64,000 bases of DNA from the NCBI GenBank assembly GCA_009827235.1, contig SPMW01000003.1:1-64000 (forward strand), given 5' to 3'. The DNA comes from Candidatus Campylobacter infans (lineage in GTDB: Bacteria > Campylobacterota > Campylobacteria > Campylobacterales > Campylobacteraceae). The notes under the pieces were generated by a model that saw only the letters and a program-made list of their open reading frames with translations, was not told the DNA's origin and made no database searches. This document shows, piece by piece, positions 55,415-64,000 of this stretch. The first letter of the stretch is position 1. Each line of letters begins with the position of its first letter. The position numbers and the translations under genes are program-made.

Positions 55415-56467
55415 CTAAATGCCATAATATTTTTTATACCAAGCGATAAACTCGCTTACGCCTTGTTTTATTCCCACTTGCGCTTTGTAGCCAAAATCAC
55501 GCTCTAATGCGCTAGTATCACACCAAGTAGCCTCTACATCGCCTGCTTGCATTGCTAGCATATTTTTTTTAATTTTAATGCCCAAAATATCTTCAATAGC
55601 CACTATAAACTCCATTAGCGCAACGCTTTGACCCTTGCCAATATTATAAACTCTATACGGCGCGCTTGAAATTGCTGGGTTTGGGTTTTGGGCGTTAAAA
55701 TTTGTGCTTGGCGCGGCTGGCTTTTGTATGCATTTAATAATACCACCTACAATATCGCTTATATAAGTAAAATCGCGCTTCATATTGCCGTGATTATAAA
55801 CATCGATGCTTTCATCATTAAGCGCTGCTTTAACAAACTTAAAAAGCGCCATATCAGGGCGTCCCCACGGACCATAAACGGTAAAAAATCTAAGCCCCGT
55901 ACAAGGCAAATTAAAAAGATGAGCGTAGCTGTGAGCCATCATTTCATTTGCTTTTTTTGTGGCTGCATATAGGCTAATTGGGTGTTGCGTGCTTGCGCTT
56001 TCGCTAAAAGGCAAGGCAGTATTTAGCCCATAAACTGAGCTAGAACTAGCAAAAACTAAATTTTTCACAGCCTCTTGGCGGCAACCCTCTAAAATATTTT
56101 CAAAACCTAAAATATTTGAGCTGATATAGCTTTGAGGATTTTCTAAGGAATAACGCACGCCAGCTTGAGCTGCAAGATTAACCACACAATCAAAATTTTG
56201 CTCTTTAAAAAATTTTAAAATCGCCTCGGTATCGCTTAAATCAAGCTTAATAAAACTTAAATTTTGATATTTAGCCGAACTTACAAGATTTGAGCTATTA
56301 GCATTTATATCATCTATGCCAAGCTGGGCTAGGCGCGCATATTTTAATCTTACATCGTAATATTCATTTATATTATCAAGGCCAATTATTTCATCACCGC
56401 CTTTGATTAGCTCGCGCGCTAATGAAAAACCTATAAATCCTGCAACGCCAGTAAGTAAAATTTTCAT
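55415..56467 (-). CDS. NAD-dependent sugar-nucleotide epimerase (UDP-glucuronate 4-epimerase type)
   Basis: A 350-residue extended short-chain dehydrogenase: Rossmann motif GVAGFIGFSLARELI, GLDNINEYYDVRLKYARL (typical of UDP-glucuronate 4-epimerases), AAQAGVRYSLENPQSY, catalytic FASSSSVYG and YAATKKANE (Tyr-x3-Lys), and LRFFTVYGPWGRPDMALFKFV. It is three bases downstream of the UDP-sugar dehydrogenase, so the pair could form UDP-uronic acids of gluco and galacto type for capsule or LOS. A Pro/Asn-rich insert (APSTNFNAQNPNPAIS) sits in the C-terminal half. Confidence 0.88.
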   Translation of the reverse strand: MKILLTGVAGFIGFSLARELIKGGDEIIGLDNINEYYDVRLKYARLAQLGIDDINANSSNLVSSAKYQNLSFIKLDLSDTEAILKFFKEQNFDCVVNLAAQAGVRYSLENPQSYISSNILGFENILEGCRQEAVKNLVFASSSSVYGLNTALPFSESASTQHPISLYAATKKANEMMAHSYAHLFNLPCTGLRFFTVYGPWGRPDMALFKFVKAALNDESIDVYNHGNMKRDFTYISDIVGGIIKCIQKPAAPSTNFNAQNPNPAISSAPYRVYNIGKGQSVALMEFIVAIEDILGIKIKKNMLAMQAGDVEATWCDTSALERDFGYKAQVGIKQGVSEFIAWYKKYYGI

Positions 56468-56470
56468 TTT

Positions 56471-57703
56471 TTACTCCAAATATTTAATAAAATGTGTCAA
56501 AACACCGCTAAAATCTAGCTTTTTAAACTCATCGTGCGCGACAGCTAAAATCACGCAATCATAATCTTTTAATCTTTGCTCGCAAATTTTTTCATTTTGG
56601 AAGTTTATATTATAAAATTTCTTTACCTCATCAGCATTAGCCAAAGGGTCATTTACGCTTAATTCACAACCAAAATCTCTAAGTTCATTATATAAATCAA
56701 TTACGCGAGTATTTCTAATATCAGGGCAATTTTCTTTAAAGGTTAAACCTAAAATCAGCACCTTTGCGCCTTTAATTTTTAAATTATGCTTTATCATTTT
56801 TTTTATAACAACATTTGCGTGGTAAATGCCCATATTATCATTTATTCGCCTGCTTGCTAAGATTAGCTCGGCATGATGGCCTATTTCTGCTGCTTTGTGC
56901 GTTAAATAATAAGGATCAACGCCTATACAATGCCCGCCGACAAGCCCTGGGGTAAAATTTAAAAAATTCCATTTTGTCGAAGCCGCTTTTAGCACCTCTT
57001 GCGTATTTATCTCCATCTTATCAAAAATCATTAAAAGCTCATTTATAAAAGCAATATTTATATCTCTTTGTGTGTTTTCTATAACCTTAGCCGCTTCTGC
57101 TACTTTTATACTGCTTGCTTCATAAATGCCTGCTTTAATAATTTGGGCATAAACTTTACTTACTCGTTCTAGCGCGCCCTTAGAGCTAGCAGATACGATT
57201 TTTTTGATTTTGCTTACTGTGTGTTCTTTATCGCCTGGATTTATGCGCTCAGGGCTATAACCTATCTCAAAATCTATGCCAAATTTTAAACCACAACTTT
57301 GTAAAAGTGGCGCACAAAATTCCTCGCTCACACCCGGATAAACAGTGCTTTCAAATACCACTATATCGCCTTTTTTAAGCACTTTGGCCACGCTAAGGCT
57401 AGCACTTTGTAAGCAACTTAAATCAGGGCGTTTATTTTTATCAATAGGCGTAGGCACGCTTATAATAAAAAAAGTGCATTCTTTTAAATCATAAATATCA
57501 TCTGTAAATTTTATTCCCTGTTTTAGGGCATTTTGCATTTGTTTAGGGCTAAGTTCTAAGGTTTTATCAAAGCCATTTTTTAATTCATCTATGCGAGATT
57601 GATTTAAATCATAGCCAATTACTTCAAAATGCTCGCTAAATGCCGCTGCTAAGGGCATACCAACATAACCTAAGCCAATAATTGCAATTTTTTCTTTAAG
57701 CAT
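56471..57703 (-). CDS. UDP-(N-acetyl)hexose 6-dehydrogenase, WbpO/TviB-like
   Basis: A 410-residue nucleotide-sugar dehydrogenase oxidising C6 of a UDP-sugar to the uronic acid. Motifs: IAIIGLGYVGMPLAAAF (NAD), FIISVPTPIDKNKRPDL, VVFESTVYPGVSEEFC, GYSPERINPGD, EAAKVIENTQRDINIAFINE and the catalytic Cys in GLVGGHCIGVDPYYL, then LGLTFKENCPDIRNTRV. VGGHCIGVDPYY with NPGDKEH suggests the WbpO/TviB (UDP-GlcNAc or UDP-GalNAc) branch rather than UDP-glucose dehydrogenase. Substrate is inferred. Confidence 0.88.
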   Translation of the reverse strand: MLKEKIAIIGLGYVGMPLAAAFSEHFEVIGYDLNQSRIDELKNGFDKTLELSPKQMQNALKQGIKFTDDIYDLKECTFFIISVPTPIDKNKRPDLSCLQSASLSVAKVLKKGDIVVFESTVYPGVSEEFCAPLLQSCGLKFGIDFEIGYSPERINPGDKEHTVSKIKKIVSASSKGALERVSKVYAQIIKAGIYEASSIKVAEAAKVIENTQRDINIAFINELLMIFDKMEINTQEVLKAASTKWNFLNFTPGLVGGHCIGVDPYYLTHKAAEIGHHAELILASRRINDNMGIYHANVVIKKMIKHNLKIKGAKVLILGLTFKENCPDIRNTRVIDLYNELRDFGCELSVNDPLANADEVKKFYNINFQNEKICEQRLKDYDCVILAVAHDEFKKLDFSGVLTHFIKYLE

Positions 57704-57720
57704 AAAAATCCTTTTTTGCT

Positions 57721-58716
57721 TTATTCATCATCTAGGTTTATTTCAGGCAAATTCTCATCATCATTTGTGCTGTTTTTTGGCTGTGTTTTGGTGCTTTTTA
57801 GTCCGCTAGCACCTTTGTTTAGGCCATTTTGATTCATAAAATCATCTATATTTTCTATATTAAAATTTTCATCATTTTCTTCGCATTTATCTTGCTTATC
57901 TTCATAACTTAGCGAGCCATTGATTCTAGCTAGTTCGCGATCGATATATTCGCAAAATACATTAGTGTAGCCAAATTCTGTATGTTCGTTTTGTAGGTGT
58001 TGTTTCATTATTACAAGGTTATTTGCATAATCATCTAAATTGATTTTTGCGCGTAAAAGTTCGTATTTTAAAAAAAGCCAATAAGTATTTAATGTATCGC
58101 TGCGGCAGTATTCGTGGATTTTATCAAGTTCGTTATTATAAAATAATTCAAAAACCTGATTGCCGTGTATGTCGTATTTGCCAGGTAAGTTTAAGCTAGC
58201 ACAAAGCAAATCTAGTTTTAACCCACCAACTGCTTTAAAATCGCTAATATGATCAAGTAAATCAAGGTGAAAAACCCCATCATAACGCGAGCGGTAATTT
58301 GTCCATTTATCTTTATTTAAACTTCTATCATTTGTGTCAAAATACGCATTTACCGAGATATTATAGCTCATTGCCCTTATCATCAACATAGGCAAATCAA
58401 ATCCGCGCCCATTATAGCTAACAAGTCTAGGATTATATTTATCAATAAAACTTAAAAATTGCGTGATCATCTCGCGCTCATTTGCGCCATCAATACTTTT
58501 AACGCGCAAAAACTTACCATATTGATCAGCCATCACGGCTGAAATGCTAACTACTTGATGAAAACACACAGGCAAAAAAGCATTGCCAGTTTTTGCCTCT
58601 TGCTCGCTAAATGCTTGTAAGCTAACGCTATAATCATCACCACTATATCCAAAAACCTGTCTTAAAAGCGCAGCATTTGGGATAGTTTCACAATCAAAAA
58701 CGCAAATATAGCTCAT
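57721..58716 (-). CDS. PolB-like 3'-5' exonuclease
   Basis: A 331-residue DEDD-superfamily exonuclease of the predicted PolB-like 3'-5' exonuclease family. ExoI-type motif is VFDCETIPN, the second RLVSYNGRGFDLPMLMIRAM, the third the YCRSDTLNTYWLF region with Tyr and Asp. The last 70 residues are acidic, Asn-rich and probably disordered (ENDENFNIENIDDF; ENLPEINLDDE). Nuclease activity is inferred from the motifs; its role in the cell is unknown. It is convergent with nothing and divergent from waaC. Confidence 0.82.
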   Translation of the reverse strand: MSYICVFDCETIPNAALLRQVFGYSGDDYSVSLQAFSEQEAKTGNAFLPVCFHQVVSISAVMADQYGKFLRVKSIDGANEREMITQFLSFIDKYNPRLVSYNGRGFDLPMLMIRAMSYNISVNAYFDTNDRSLNKDKWTNYRSRYDGVFHLDLLDHISDFKAVGGLKLDLLCASLNLPGKYDIHGNQVFELFYNNELDKIHEYCRSDTLNTYWLFLKYELLRAKINLDDYANNLVIMKQHLQNEHTEFGYTNVFCEYIDRELARINGSLSYEDKQDKCEENDENFNIENIDDFMNQNGLNKGASGLKSTKTQPKNSTNDDENLPEINLDDE

Positions 58717-58776
58717 AATTTACCAACTTTTTAGAAAAAATTGCCTAGAATAATAGCCAAAATTTTAGGATTTTAG

Positions 58777-59808
58777 GTGAATATAGCTATAATCAAACTT
58801 TCATCACTTGGGGACATAATCCACGCAAGCGCAAGTCTTGCTTTAATTAAAAAATATATAAAAGATGCTCGTATTTCGTGGTTTGCGGATTTAAAATTTG
58901 GCAAAATTTTAAATCATTGTGCCTTGCTTGATGAATTAGTTTTATTGCCCTTAAAAGAAAAAAGCTACAAAAAAAGCTTTGAAATTTTAAAACAATACCA
59001 AAATAAATTCGACCTAATCATAGACTTACAAGGCTTAATAAAATCAAGCATAATCGCTAGAATTTTAGGCAAAAATATTTATGGCTTTTCATACAAAAGC
59101 GCAAAAGAAGGTATTTGTAGCATTTTATATGCGCATAAATTTAAAAGCGATTATAATGAAAATGTGATTTTAAGAAATGCTAATTTATGCGCTTTTGGAC
59201 TTAAATTCACTTATCAAATAAATGAAATAATAAACAAAAACGCGATTTTTACTAAAAATTTATTTAGTTATGAAAACTTACAAAAAGATAAAATTTTAAT
59301 AAATAACGAAAACTTAACTAATAAAAACTACATTCTAATCGCTCCATTTGCAAGCGAGCAAAGCAAGTGCTACGCGCATTTTGATGAAGTTATTAAAATT
59401 TTAAAATCTAGCCTTAAAAATTATGAAATTTTAATAATTCAAAACGGCGATAACGAACTAATACAAGCCAAAAAAATCGCGCAAATTTCAAGCGCAAAGG
59501 TGCTTAAAATTTTAGATTTTTCTAAGCTAATAACGCTCATAAATAACGCTAGCATTTTAATAGGCAATGATAGCGGCATAAGCCATCTTGCCTGGGCGCA
59601 AAATACCGCTACAATCACGCTTTTTGGTAATCGCCCAAGCCAGCGCAATGCTCTTTTAACAACTAAAAATTTAGTGATTGATTCAGGCAAAAAAATTGAT
59701 GCTAAAAAAATAAATAAAAATGATTTTTGTATAAATGAAATAAAGCCAGAAATCATTGCCAACACGGCATTTGATTTAATTAAAATTTTAAAGAATGACA
59801 ATGCTTGA
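58777..59808 (+). CDS. waaC: LOS heptosyltransferase I
   Basis: Adds the first heptose to Kdo of the LOS inner core. The 343-residue GT9 protein starts IAIIKLSSLGDIIHASASLALI, has DLIIDLQGLIKSSIIARILG (typical WaaC) and YGFSYKSAKEG, then the donor site LIGNDSGISHLAWA and ITLFGNRPSQRNAL. The start is GTG at 58777, with AGGA six bases upstream. It overlaps waaM by 14 bases. waaC-waaM order matches C. jejuni LOS loci. Confidence 0.94.
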   Translation: MNIAIIKLSSLGDIIHASASLALIKKYIKDARISWFADLKFGKILNHCALLDELVLLPLKEKSYKKSFEILKQYQNKFDLIIDLQGLIKSSIIARILGKNIYGFSYKSAKEGICSILYAHKFKSDYNENVILRNANLCAFGLKFTYQINEIINKNAIFTKNLFSYENLQKDKILINNENLTNKNYILIAPFASEQSKCYAHFDEVIKILKSSLKNYEILIIQNGDNELIQAKKIAQISSAKVLKILDFSKLITLINNASILIGNDSGISHLAWAQNTATITLFGNRPSQRNALLTTKNLVIDSGKKIDAKKINKNDFCINEIKPEIIANTAFDLIKILKNDNA

Positions 59809-60679
59809 TTTTTTGTATTTATCGCTTTATTATTTTTTAAAATTTCTAATTTTTATAATCCCAAAACCTGCTTTAAATGCGCTTTTAAACGCCCTAAGTG
59901 CGCTTTTTTATAAATTTGATAAAAAGCATACAAAAATTATGCTAGCAAATTTAAAAATGTGCGGTTATGATGAACAAGAGGCCAAAAAAATCATAAAATC
60001 TTGCTATAAAAATTTCGCTTATTTTGGACTTAGTTTTTTAAAAAATCAAGGTGCTAGCAAAGAGCAAATTTTAAATCAAGTTCGTTTTGAAAACGCCCAA
60101 ATGGTAAAAGATGCGCTAAATAGTGGTAAGGCATTGATTTTTCAAACAGCACATTATGGTAATTGGGAATTGATGAGCATAGCGTGCGCGGCGTATTTTG
60201 GGGTTAGCATATCAGTAGTAGGCAGAAATCTTGATAACGTGAAGATGAATAAAATTTTAAGTAAAAATCGCACCCGTTTTAATATAGAACTAATCCCTAA
60301 AAGCGGAGCAGCGCGTGGCGTGCTAAATGCCCTAAAAAACGGACGCGTAGTCGGTATGCTTGTAGATCAAAACACAGCAGCAAAAGACGGCATAGAATGT
60401 AAATTTTTTGGCAAGAAAATCTTACACACGCCAGCAGCTAGTATTTTTGCCCAAAAGCTAAATGCGCTGATTGTGCCGACTTTTGTCCATCAAGATGGCG
60501 ATATTTCAGTAATTAGCTTTTATGAACCAATTAGCCTAGATGCCTTAGGCAAAGATAGCATTCAAATCGCCACGCAATTACAAAGCGATGCCACCGAGCG
60601 CGTGATAAGAAAAAAACCAGATGAATATTTTTGGATGCATAAAAAATTCAAGCATTTCTACGAGTCAATCTATGAATAA
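59795..60679 (+). CDS. waaM: Lipid A acyltransferase (HtrB/WaaM)
   Basis: A 294-residue late acyltransferase adding the secondary acyl chain to Kdo-lipid A. One N-terminal helix (FLYLSLYYFLKFLIFIIP) anchors it in the inner membrane; the catalytic motif is FQTAHYGNWELMSIA (HxxxxE), followed by GVSISVVGRNLDNVKMNKIL and GMLVDQNTAAKDGIECKFFG, then the C-terminal EYFWMHKKFKHF (WxHxRxK-type). The ATG at 59801 two codons later is an equally good start. It overlaps the glycosyltransferase gene by eight bases. Confidence 0.94.
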   Translation: MTMLDFLYLSLYYFLKFLIFIIPKPALNALLNALSALFYKFDKKHTKIMLANLKMCGYDEQEAKKIIKSCYKNFAYFGLSFLKNQGASKEQILNQVRFENAQMVKDALNSGKALIFQTAHYGNWELMSIACAAYFGVSISVVGRNLDNVKMNKILSKNRTRFNIELIPKSGAARGVLNALKNGRVVGMLVDQNTAAKDGIECKFFGKKILHTPAASIFAQKLNALIVPTFVHQDGDISVISFYEPISLDALGKDSIQIATQLQSDATERVIRKKPDEYFWMHKKFKHFYESIYE

Positions 60680-61391
60680 TTTAAATCAAAAAAACGCCCT
60701 AAGCGTGCTTATTCTTACTTTTAATAGCCAAAAATATTTAGATGAAGTGCTTAAAAGCGCTAGTTTTGCTGATGAAATTTTAATCCTTGATAGCGGCAGT
60801 AGCGATGATACAAGGCATATTGTAAATAAATATCAAAACGCTAAGTTTATAAGCCATGAATGGCTTGGCTTTGGAAAAATGAAAAATTACGGGGTAAATG
60901 CTTGTAAAAATGCTTGGGTTTTTGTCCTTGATAGCGATGAAATCATCACACAAAATCTACAACGCGAAATAAGCAATGAGCTAAAAAATCCTGCTTTTAA
61001 TGCTTATAAAGTAGCAAGGCTAAATTATTTTTTTGGTGCGCCCTTGCGGCATTTGGGGCTTTATCCTGATTATACAATAAGACTTTTTAATAAAAATTAC
61101 GCAAATTTTAGCACAGAAGCTGTGCATGAAAAAGTCTTAGCTGATTGTAAAATCGGCGCGCTAAAAGAGCATTTTTTACATTATGCTTATGAAAATATCG
61201 AGCAATTCATCACCAAGCAAAACCGCTATTCATCGCTAAATCCTAAAAAATCGCGCCTTAAAGCATTATTTAGCCCATTTTGGACTTTTTTTAAACTTTA
61301 TGTGATTAAGGCTGGCTTTTTAGACGGCTGGCGCGGATTTATCGTGGCTAAACTTTATGCGCAATACACCTTTTGGAAATACATAAAATGA
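60672..61391 (+). CDS. LOS core glycosyltransferase, family 2
   Basis: A 239-residue GT2 enzyme of the WaaE/LgtF group (beta-glucosyl transfer to heptose). It has SVLILTFNSQKYLDEVL, ILDSGSSDDTRHIV, ISHEWLGFGKMKNYGV and the DxD-type FVLDSDEIIT, then LNYFFGAPLRHLGLYPDYTIRLFN and the C-terminal LDGWRGFIVAKLYAQYTFWKY. An open frame begins 51 bases earlier, but ATG 60672 gives the usual start. Its stop overlaps the next start (ATGA), so all four LOS genes are translationally linked. Confidence 0.9.
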   Translation: MNNLNQKNALSVLILTFNSQKYLDEVLKSASFADEILILDSGSSDDTRHIVNKYQNAKFISHEWLGFGKMKNYGVNACKNAWVFVLDSDEIITQNLQREISNELKNPAFNAYKVARLNYFFGAPLRHLGLYPDYTIRLFNKNYANFSTEAVHEKVLADCKIGALKEHFLHYAYENIEQFITKQNRYSSLNPKKSRLKALFSPFWTFFKLYVIKAGFLDGWRGFIVAKLYAQYTFWKYIK

Positions 61392-62473
61392 AAGAAATTC
61401 GTAAAATTTTAATAATGAAATTTCGCAATATCGGCGATGTTTTACTCAGCACGCCTTTAATTAGCCAGCTAGCACGCATTTATCCAAAAGCAAAAATTCA
61501 TTTTGCCTTAAATGACGGCACACAGGCTGTTTTAGAGCAAAATCCTTATATTGAAAAATTACATATTTACCAAAGAGAACGCATTAAAAAAGGCGGATTT
61601 TTGGCAAGATTAAAGGCCGAGTTTGCTTATTTTAAAAGCTTGAAAAATGAAAATTTTGATTTGATAATTCAAAGCACTAGTGGCGAGCGTGGCATTATTT
61701 TAGGTGCGCTTTGTCGCCCGCGCGCGCTAATTGCTTATAAAAGCAAAAATGCTTTTTTAAATCGTTTTATCACGCATTTTTTGCCAGCTCAGGGCTTAAG
61801 ACATAGTGTGATTTGTAATCTTGACGCACTTAAAATTTTAAATTACGAGCCAACAAGCGCAAAAGTTAGCATATATTTTGATGATTTTTCTAATTTTTTT
61901 AGCGCTAAAAATGCCTTGCCAGCAAATTTTATTCATATGCACGCAATGAGCAGGTGGCTTTTTAAATGCGCAAGCGATGAAATAAACGCGCAAATTATTG
62001 ATTTTTGCGAATTAGAACTTGGCATAAAAGTAGTGCTAACTTGCGCTAATGATGAAAAAGAAATTCAAAAATCAAAGCAAATTTTAAATCTGGCAAAGGC
62101 CAAACCACTTAGTTTTTTAGGCACTCTAAACCTAAAACAAGTCGCATTTTTAAGCTCTAAATCAAGGCTTTTTATAGGCGCAGATACGGCGATTATGCAT
62201 ATAGCAGCTGCTGTGGATACGCCAGTGATTGTTTTATTTGGGCCAAGCGGTGCTATGCACTGGGGGCCTTGGGATAATTCATTTTTGCACTCAGCCTACA
62301 CGCAAAAAAACGGCTTACAAAATATGGGAAAACATAGCGTAATTCAGCATTCGTGGGATTGTGTGCCGTGCGGAAAAGATGGCTGTGATGGTAGCAAAAT
62401 CAGTCGTTGCTTAAATGAACTTGATATAAAAATTATTAAAAATATAATAGTAGAAAAAATAGCAAAATTTTAA
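61388..62473 (+). CDS. Heptosyltransferase, WaaQ-like
   Basis: A 361-residue GT9 protein resembling WaaQ (heptosyltransferase III): ILIMKFRNIGDVLLSTPLIS at the start, DLIIQSTSGERGIILGALC, MHAMSRWLFKCASDEIN, FLGTLNLKQVAFLSSKSRLF, the donor site IGADTAIMHIAAAVDTPVIVLFGPSGAMHWGPWD, and CVPCGKDGCDGSKISRCLNEL. I start it at ATG 61388, which overlaps the previous stop; an upstream ATG would add five residues. Acceptor and donor are inferred. It ends the LOS set. Confidence 0.9.
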   Translation: MKEIRKILIMKFRNIGDVLLSTPLISQLARIYPKAKIHFALNDGTQAVLEQNPYIEKLHIYQRERIKKGGFLARLKAEFAYFKSLKNENFDLIIQSTSGERGIILGALCRPRALIAYKSKNAFLNRFITHFLPAQGLRHSVICNLDALKILNYEPTSAKVSIYFDDFSNFFSAKNALPANFIHMHAMSRWLFKCASDEINAQIIDFCELELGIKVVLTCANDEKEIQKSKQILNLAKAKPLSFLGTLNLKQVAFLSSKSRLFIGADTAIMHIAAAVDTPVIVLFGPSGAMHWGPWDNSFLHSAYTQKNGLQNMGKHSVIQHSWDCVPCGKDGCDGSKISRCLNELDIKIIKNIIVEKIAKF

Positions 62474-62554
62474 AATTTTAAAATGCTTAAAAGCACGATA
62501 ATAAAATTAAAATTTTAAATGTAAAATTATAAAAAATGAGATCTGATTTCATAA

Positions 62555-62583
62555 TTGACAAAAGCTTAATAAAATGTTAAACT
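62555..62583 (+). promoter_or_regulatory. Candidate promoter for ferritin
   Basis: TTGACA at 62555-62560 and TAAACT at 62578-62583 are 17 bases apart, 53 bases before the ferritin ATG. The -10 is weak. A Fur or PerR site is not evident to me. Confidence 0.35.
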
Positions 62584-62636
62584 TCTAAACTTTTTTGCCT
62601 TGGCAAAATTGTTAAAAATCAAAAAAAGGAGAGCTT

Positions 62637-63128
62637 ATGCTATCAGCTGAGGTGGTTAATTTGCTAAACGAGCAAGTTAAAAAGGAAATGTTTGCATCGA
62701 ATTTATATTTAAATATGAGTTCGTGGTGCTATAAAAATCATTTTGATGGAGCGGGCGAGTTTTTATTTGCTCATGCAGAAGAAGAGCGAGATCACGCAAC
62801 AAAACTTATAAAATACTTAAACGATACAGATTCAAAAGCCGTAATCGATACGATCGCCAAGCCTGAGAGTGAGTTTGATAGCTTGCTTGATGTGTTTGAA
62901 AAAATCTACACGCACGAGCTAAGCATAACAGAATCTATAACCAATCTTGTAGATTTTACTCTAAGCAAAAAAGATTTTTCTACTTTTAACTTTTTACAAT
63001 GGTATGTGAGCGAACAACACGAAGAAGAAGCGCTATTTAGGGGCATTTTAGATAAAATCAAACTAATAGGCGAAGCTAGCCACGGCCCATATTTAGCAGA
63101 TGAATACATCAAAAGTCTTGTAAAATAA
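62637..63128 (+). CDS. ftn: Ferritin
   Basis: A 163-residue non-haem ferritin storing iron and protecting against peroxide damage (Cft in Campylobacter). The ferroxidase ligands are visible: NEQVKKEMFASNLYLNMSSWC (first Glu), HAEEERDHATKLIKYLND (Glu, Glu-x2-His), then ITNLVDFTLSKKDFSTFNFLQWYVSEQHEEE (Glu and Gln-His-Glu-Glu). Length and motifs match FtnA-type proteins. AAAAAGGAGAG precedes the ATG. It is monocistronic, ending before a hairpin. Confidence 0.96.
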   Translation: MLSAEVVNLLNEQVKKEMFASNLYLNMSSWCYKNHFDGAGEFLFAHAEEERDHATKLIKYLNDTDSKAVIDTIAKPESEFDSLLDVFEKIYTHELSITESITNLVDFTLSKKDFSTFNFLQWYVSEQHEEEALFRGILDKIKLIGEASHGPYLADEYIKSLVK

Positions 63129-63148
63129 AAATTGTGATCCCCTTTAAT

Positions 63149-63176
63149 CAAGTGTTAGTTTAAACCCTAACGCTTG
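63149..63176 (+). terminator. Terminator after ferritin
   Basis: CAAGTGTTAG (63149-63158) pairs with CTAACGCTTG (63167-63176), ten pairs including one T-G, with an 8-nt loop, 20 bases past the ferritin stop; GTTTATT follows. The left flank CCCCTTTAA is not paired. Confidence 0.65.
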
Positions 63177-63300
63177 GTTTATTAAAATTTCAAAACTAAA
63201 TTAATACTTTTTAAATAAAATTTTAATTCATAATTTTAAACAATAAAATTTCGCCTATATTATTAAAATTTAGTTAAAATCACGCCAAAAAGGCAAGATT

Positions 63301-63942
63301 ATGGATAAAAAAGAGCTGATAATTAAAGAATTTGCGCCATTTGAGCTAAGCGATGCGGACATGCAAAATGCCATCAATCAAGCTAAAATTTTAACCTTTA
63401 ATAAGGGCGAAATTTTATATAAAGATAAAAGTGCTTGTTATGGATTTTTGCTTGTTCTTAGCGGAGCTTTGCGTGCTTTTGTGCTTTTTGCAAATAATAA
63501 AGAAATTACGATTTTTGAACTAGAAAAAGGCAATGAATGCGTGCTTTGCGCTAAATGCATAGCCCAAAATGATGAATTAGAAATCAATTTAGAAGCTATG
63601 GATGAGGTTAAAATTTTAGTTGTCGCGCCTGAAATTTTTATGCCACTTCGCCTAAAATATCCAAAATTAGCAAATTTTGTGCTTGATTTATTGGCAAAAA
63701 GATTTAATAAAAGCATTCAAATTATGAGCCAGGCGTTGTTTTCTACGCTTAATGAACGCATAAAAAGCTATTTATTAAGCAAGGCAAATAATAATATTGT
63801 AGAAAAAACGCATGAACAAATCGCAAATGAAATAGGCAGTGCGCGCGAGGCGGTAAGCAGGATTTTAAAAGAATTAGAAAGCAACGGACTTTTGCGTTTA
63901 GGTCGCGGTAGAATCATACTTAGCGATGATTTTAAATTTTAA
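63301..63942 (+). CDS. Crp/Fnr-family transcriptional regulator
   Basis: A 213-residue Crp/Fnr regulator with N-terminal cyclic-nucleotide-type beta-barrel (LTFNKGEILYKDKSACYGFLLVLSGALRAFVLF) and C-terminal helix-turn-helix (THEQIANEIGSAREAVSRILKELESNGLLRLGRGRIIL). It lacks the N-terminal Cys of Fnr but has three Cys in ECVLCAKCIAQ in the barrel, where related regulators have CVLSASC; these could bind a redox centre. Target genes unknown. It starts 172 bases past the ferritin stop, so it is independently transcribed. Confidence 0.9.
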   Translation: MDKKELIIKEFAPFELSDADMQNAINQAKILTFNKGEILYKDKSACYGFLLVLSGALRAFVLFANNKEITIFELEKGNECVLCAKCIAQNDELEINLEAMDEVKILVVAPEIFMPLRLKYPKLANFVLDLLAKRFNKSIQIMSQALFSTLNERIKSYLLSKANNNIVEKTHEQIANEIGSAREAVSRILKELESNGLLRLGRGRIILSDDFKF

Positions 63943-64000
63943 AATTTTGCTTTTGTTAAATTTAGTTATTTTTAAGTTAAAATTTACTTTTTGTTAGTTT

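Overview
The window looks like chromosome of a Campylobacter or close relative (Campylobacterota). It is AT-rich, densely packed and uses short A/G-rich ribosome binding sites. Gene pairings I know from Campylobacter recur: uvrC/DUF721-type gene/guaA, fabD-mtnN-TtcA-like, rpsA/small membrane protein/serA, mfrABE, phoX with pst genes, and waaC-waaM in a lipooligosaccharide (LOS) core cluster. There is also an 11-G tract of the kind that drives phase variation in this group. I see no rRNA, tRNA, CRISPR array, insertion sequence or integrase.

Layout. 0.7-12.1 kb is housekeeping: infC-thrS, a HemN-like radical SAM gene, uvrC, a DciA/DUF721-type gene, a 45-residue LptM-like lipoprotein gene coupled to guaA, arsB, cysQ, xth and a small winged-helix gene. 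12.1-22.0 kb is accessory. A truncated HsdS fragment and an internally deleted type IIG restriction-modification gene bracket a block with different word usage (almost no CTAG or GCTAGC). That block holds a KgtP-type transporter, a radical SAM/SPASM protein, an EF-hand protein and the periplasmic methylmenaquinol:fumarate reductase mfrABE. 22.2-37.8 kb returns to core genes: prs, pyrB, slyD, fabD, mtnN, a TtcA-like gene, uvrA, a phosphohexomutase, queC, a PmtA-like methyltransferase, efp, serA and rpsA.

38.0-46.7 kb is a phosphate-acquisition block: pstS, phoX, pstC, pstA, pstB and a PhoB/PhoR-type two-component pair, without phoU. An HxlR regulator/cupin pair precedes it, lying between a truncated copy of the pstS start region and pstS itself. 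PstS appears circularly permuted relative to the usual family order, and phased 7-bp repeats resembling a pho box lie upstream. 46.8-55.3 kb holds ilvD, a YeiH-type membrane protein, a four-gene acyl/acetyl-modification cluster (AAC(3)-like, an unrecognised protein with the poly-G tract, a KAS III-like enzyme and an acyl carrier protein), then a small periplasmic protein with a second two-component pair whose kinase has a degenerate ATP-binding motif. 55.4-62.5 kb is sugar-nucleotide and LOS core synthesis: epimerase, UDP-sugar dehydrogenase, a PolB-like exonuclease, waaC, waaM, a GT2 and a heptosyltransferase. The window ends with ferritin and a Crp/Fnr regulator.

Intergenic gaps outside the 12.9-20.4 kb block are dominated by the short palindrome AAATTTTAAAATTT and its variants, which also form the cores of several terminator-like hairpins. 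The signals I consider most worth following are the permuted PstS with the duplicated pstS start, the poly-G acyl-modification cluster, and the overlooked lipoprotein gene that overlaps the start of the divergent DUF721-type gene.
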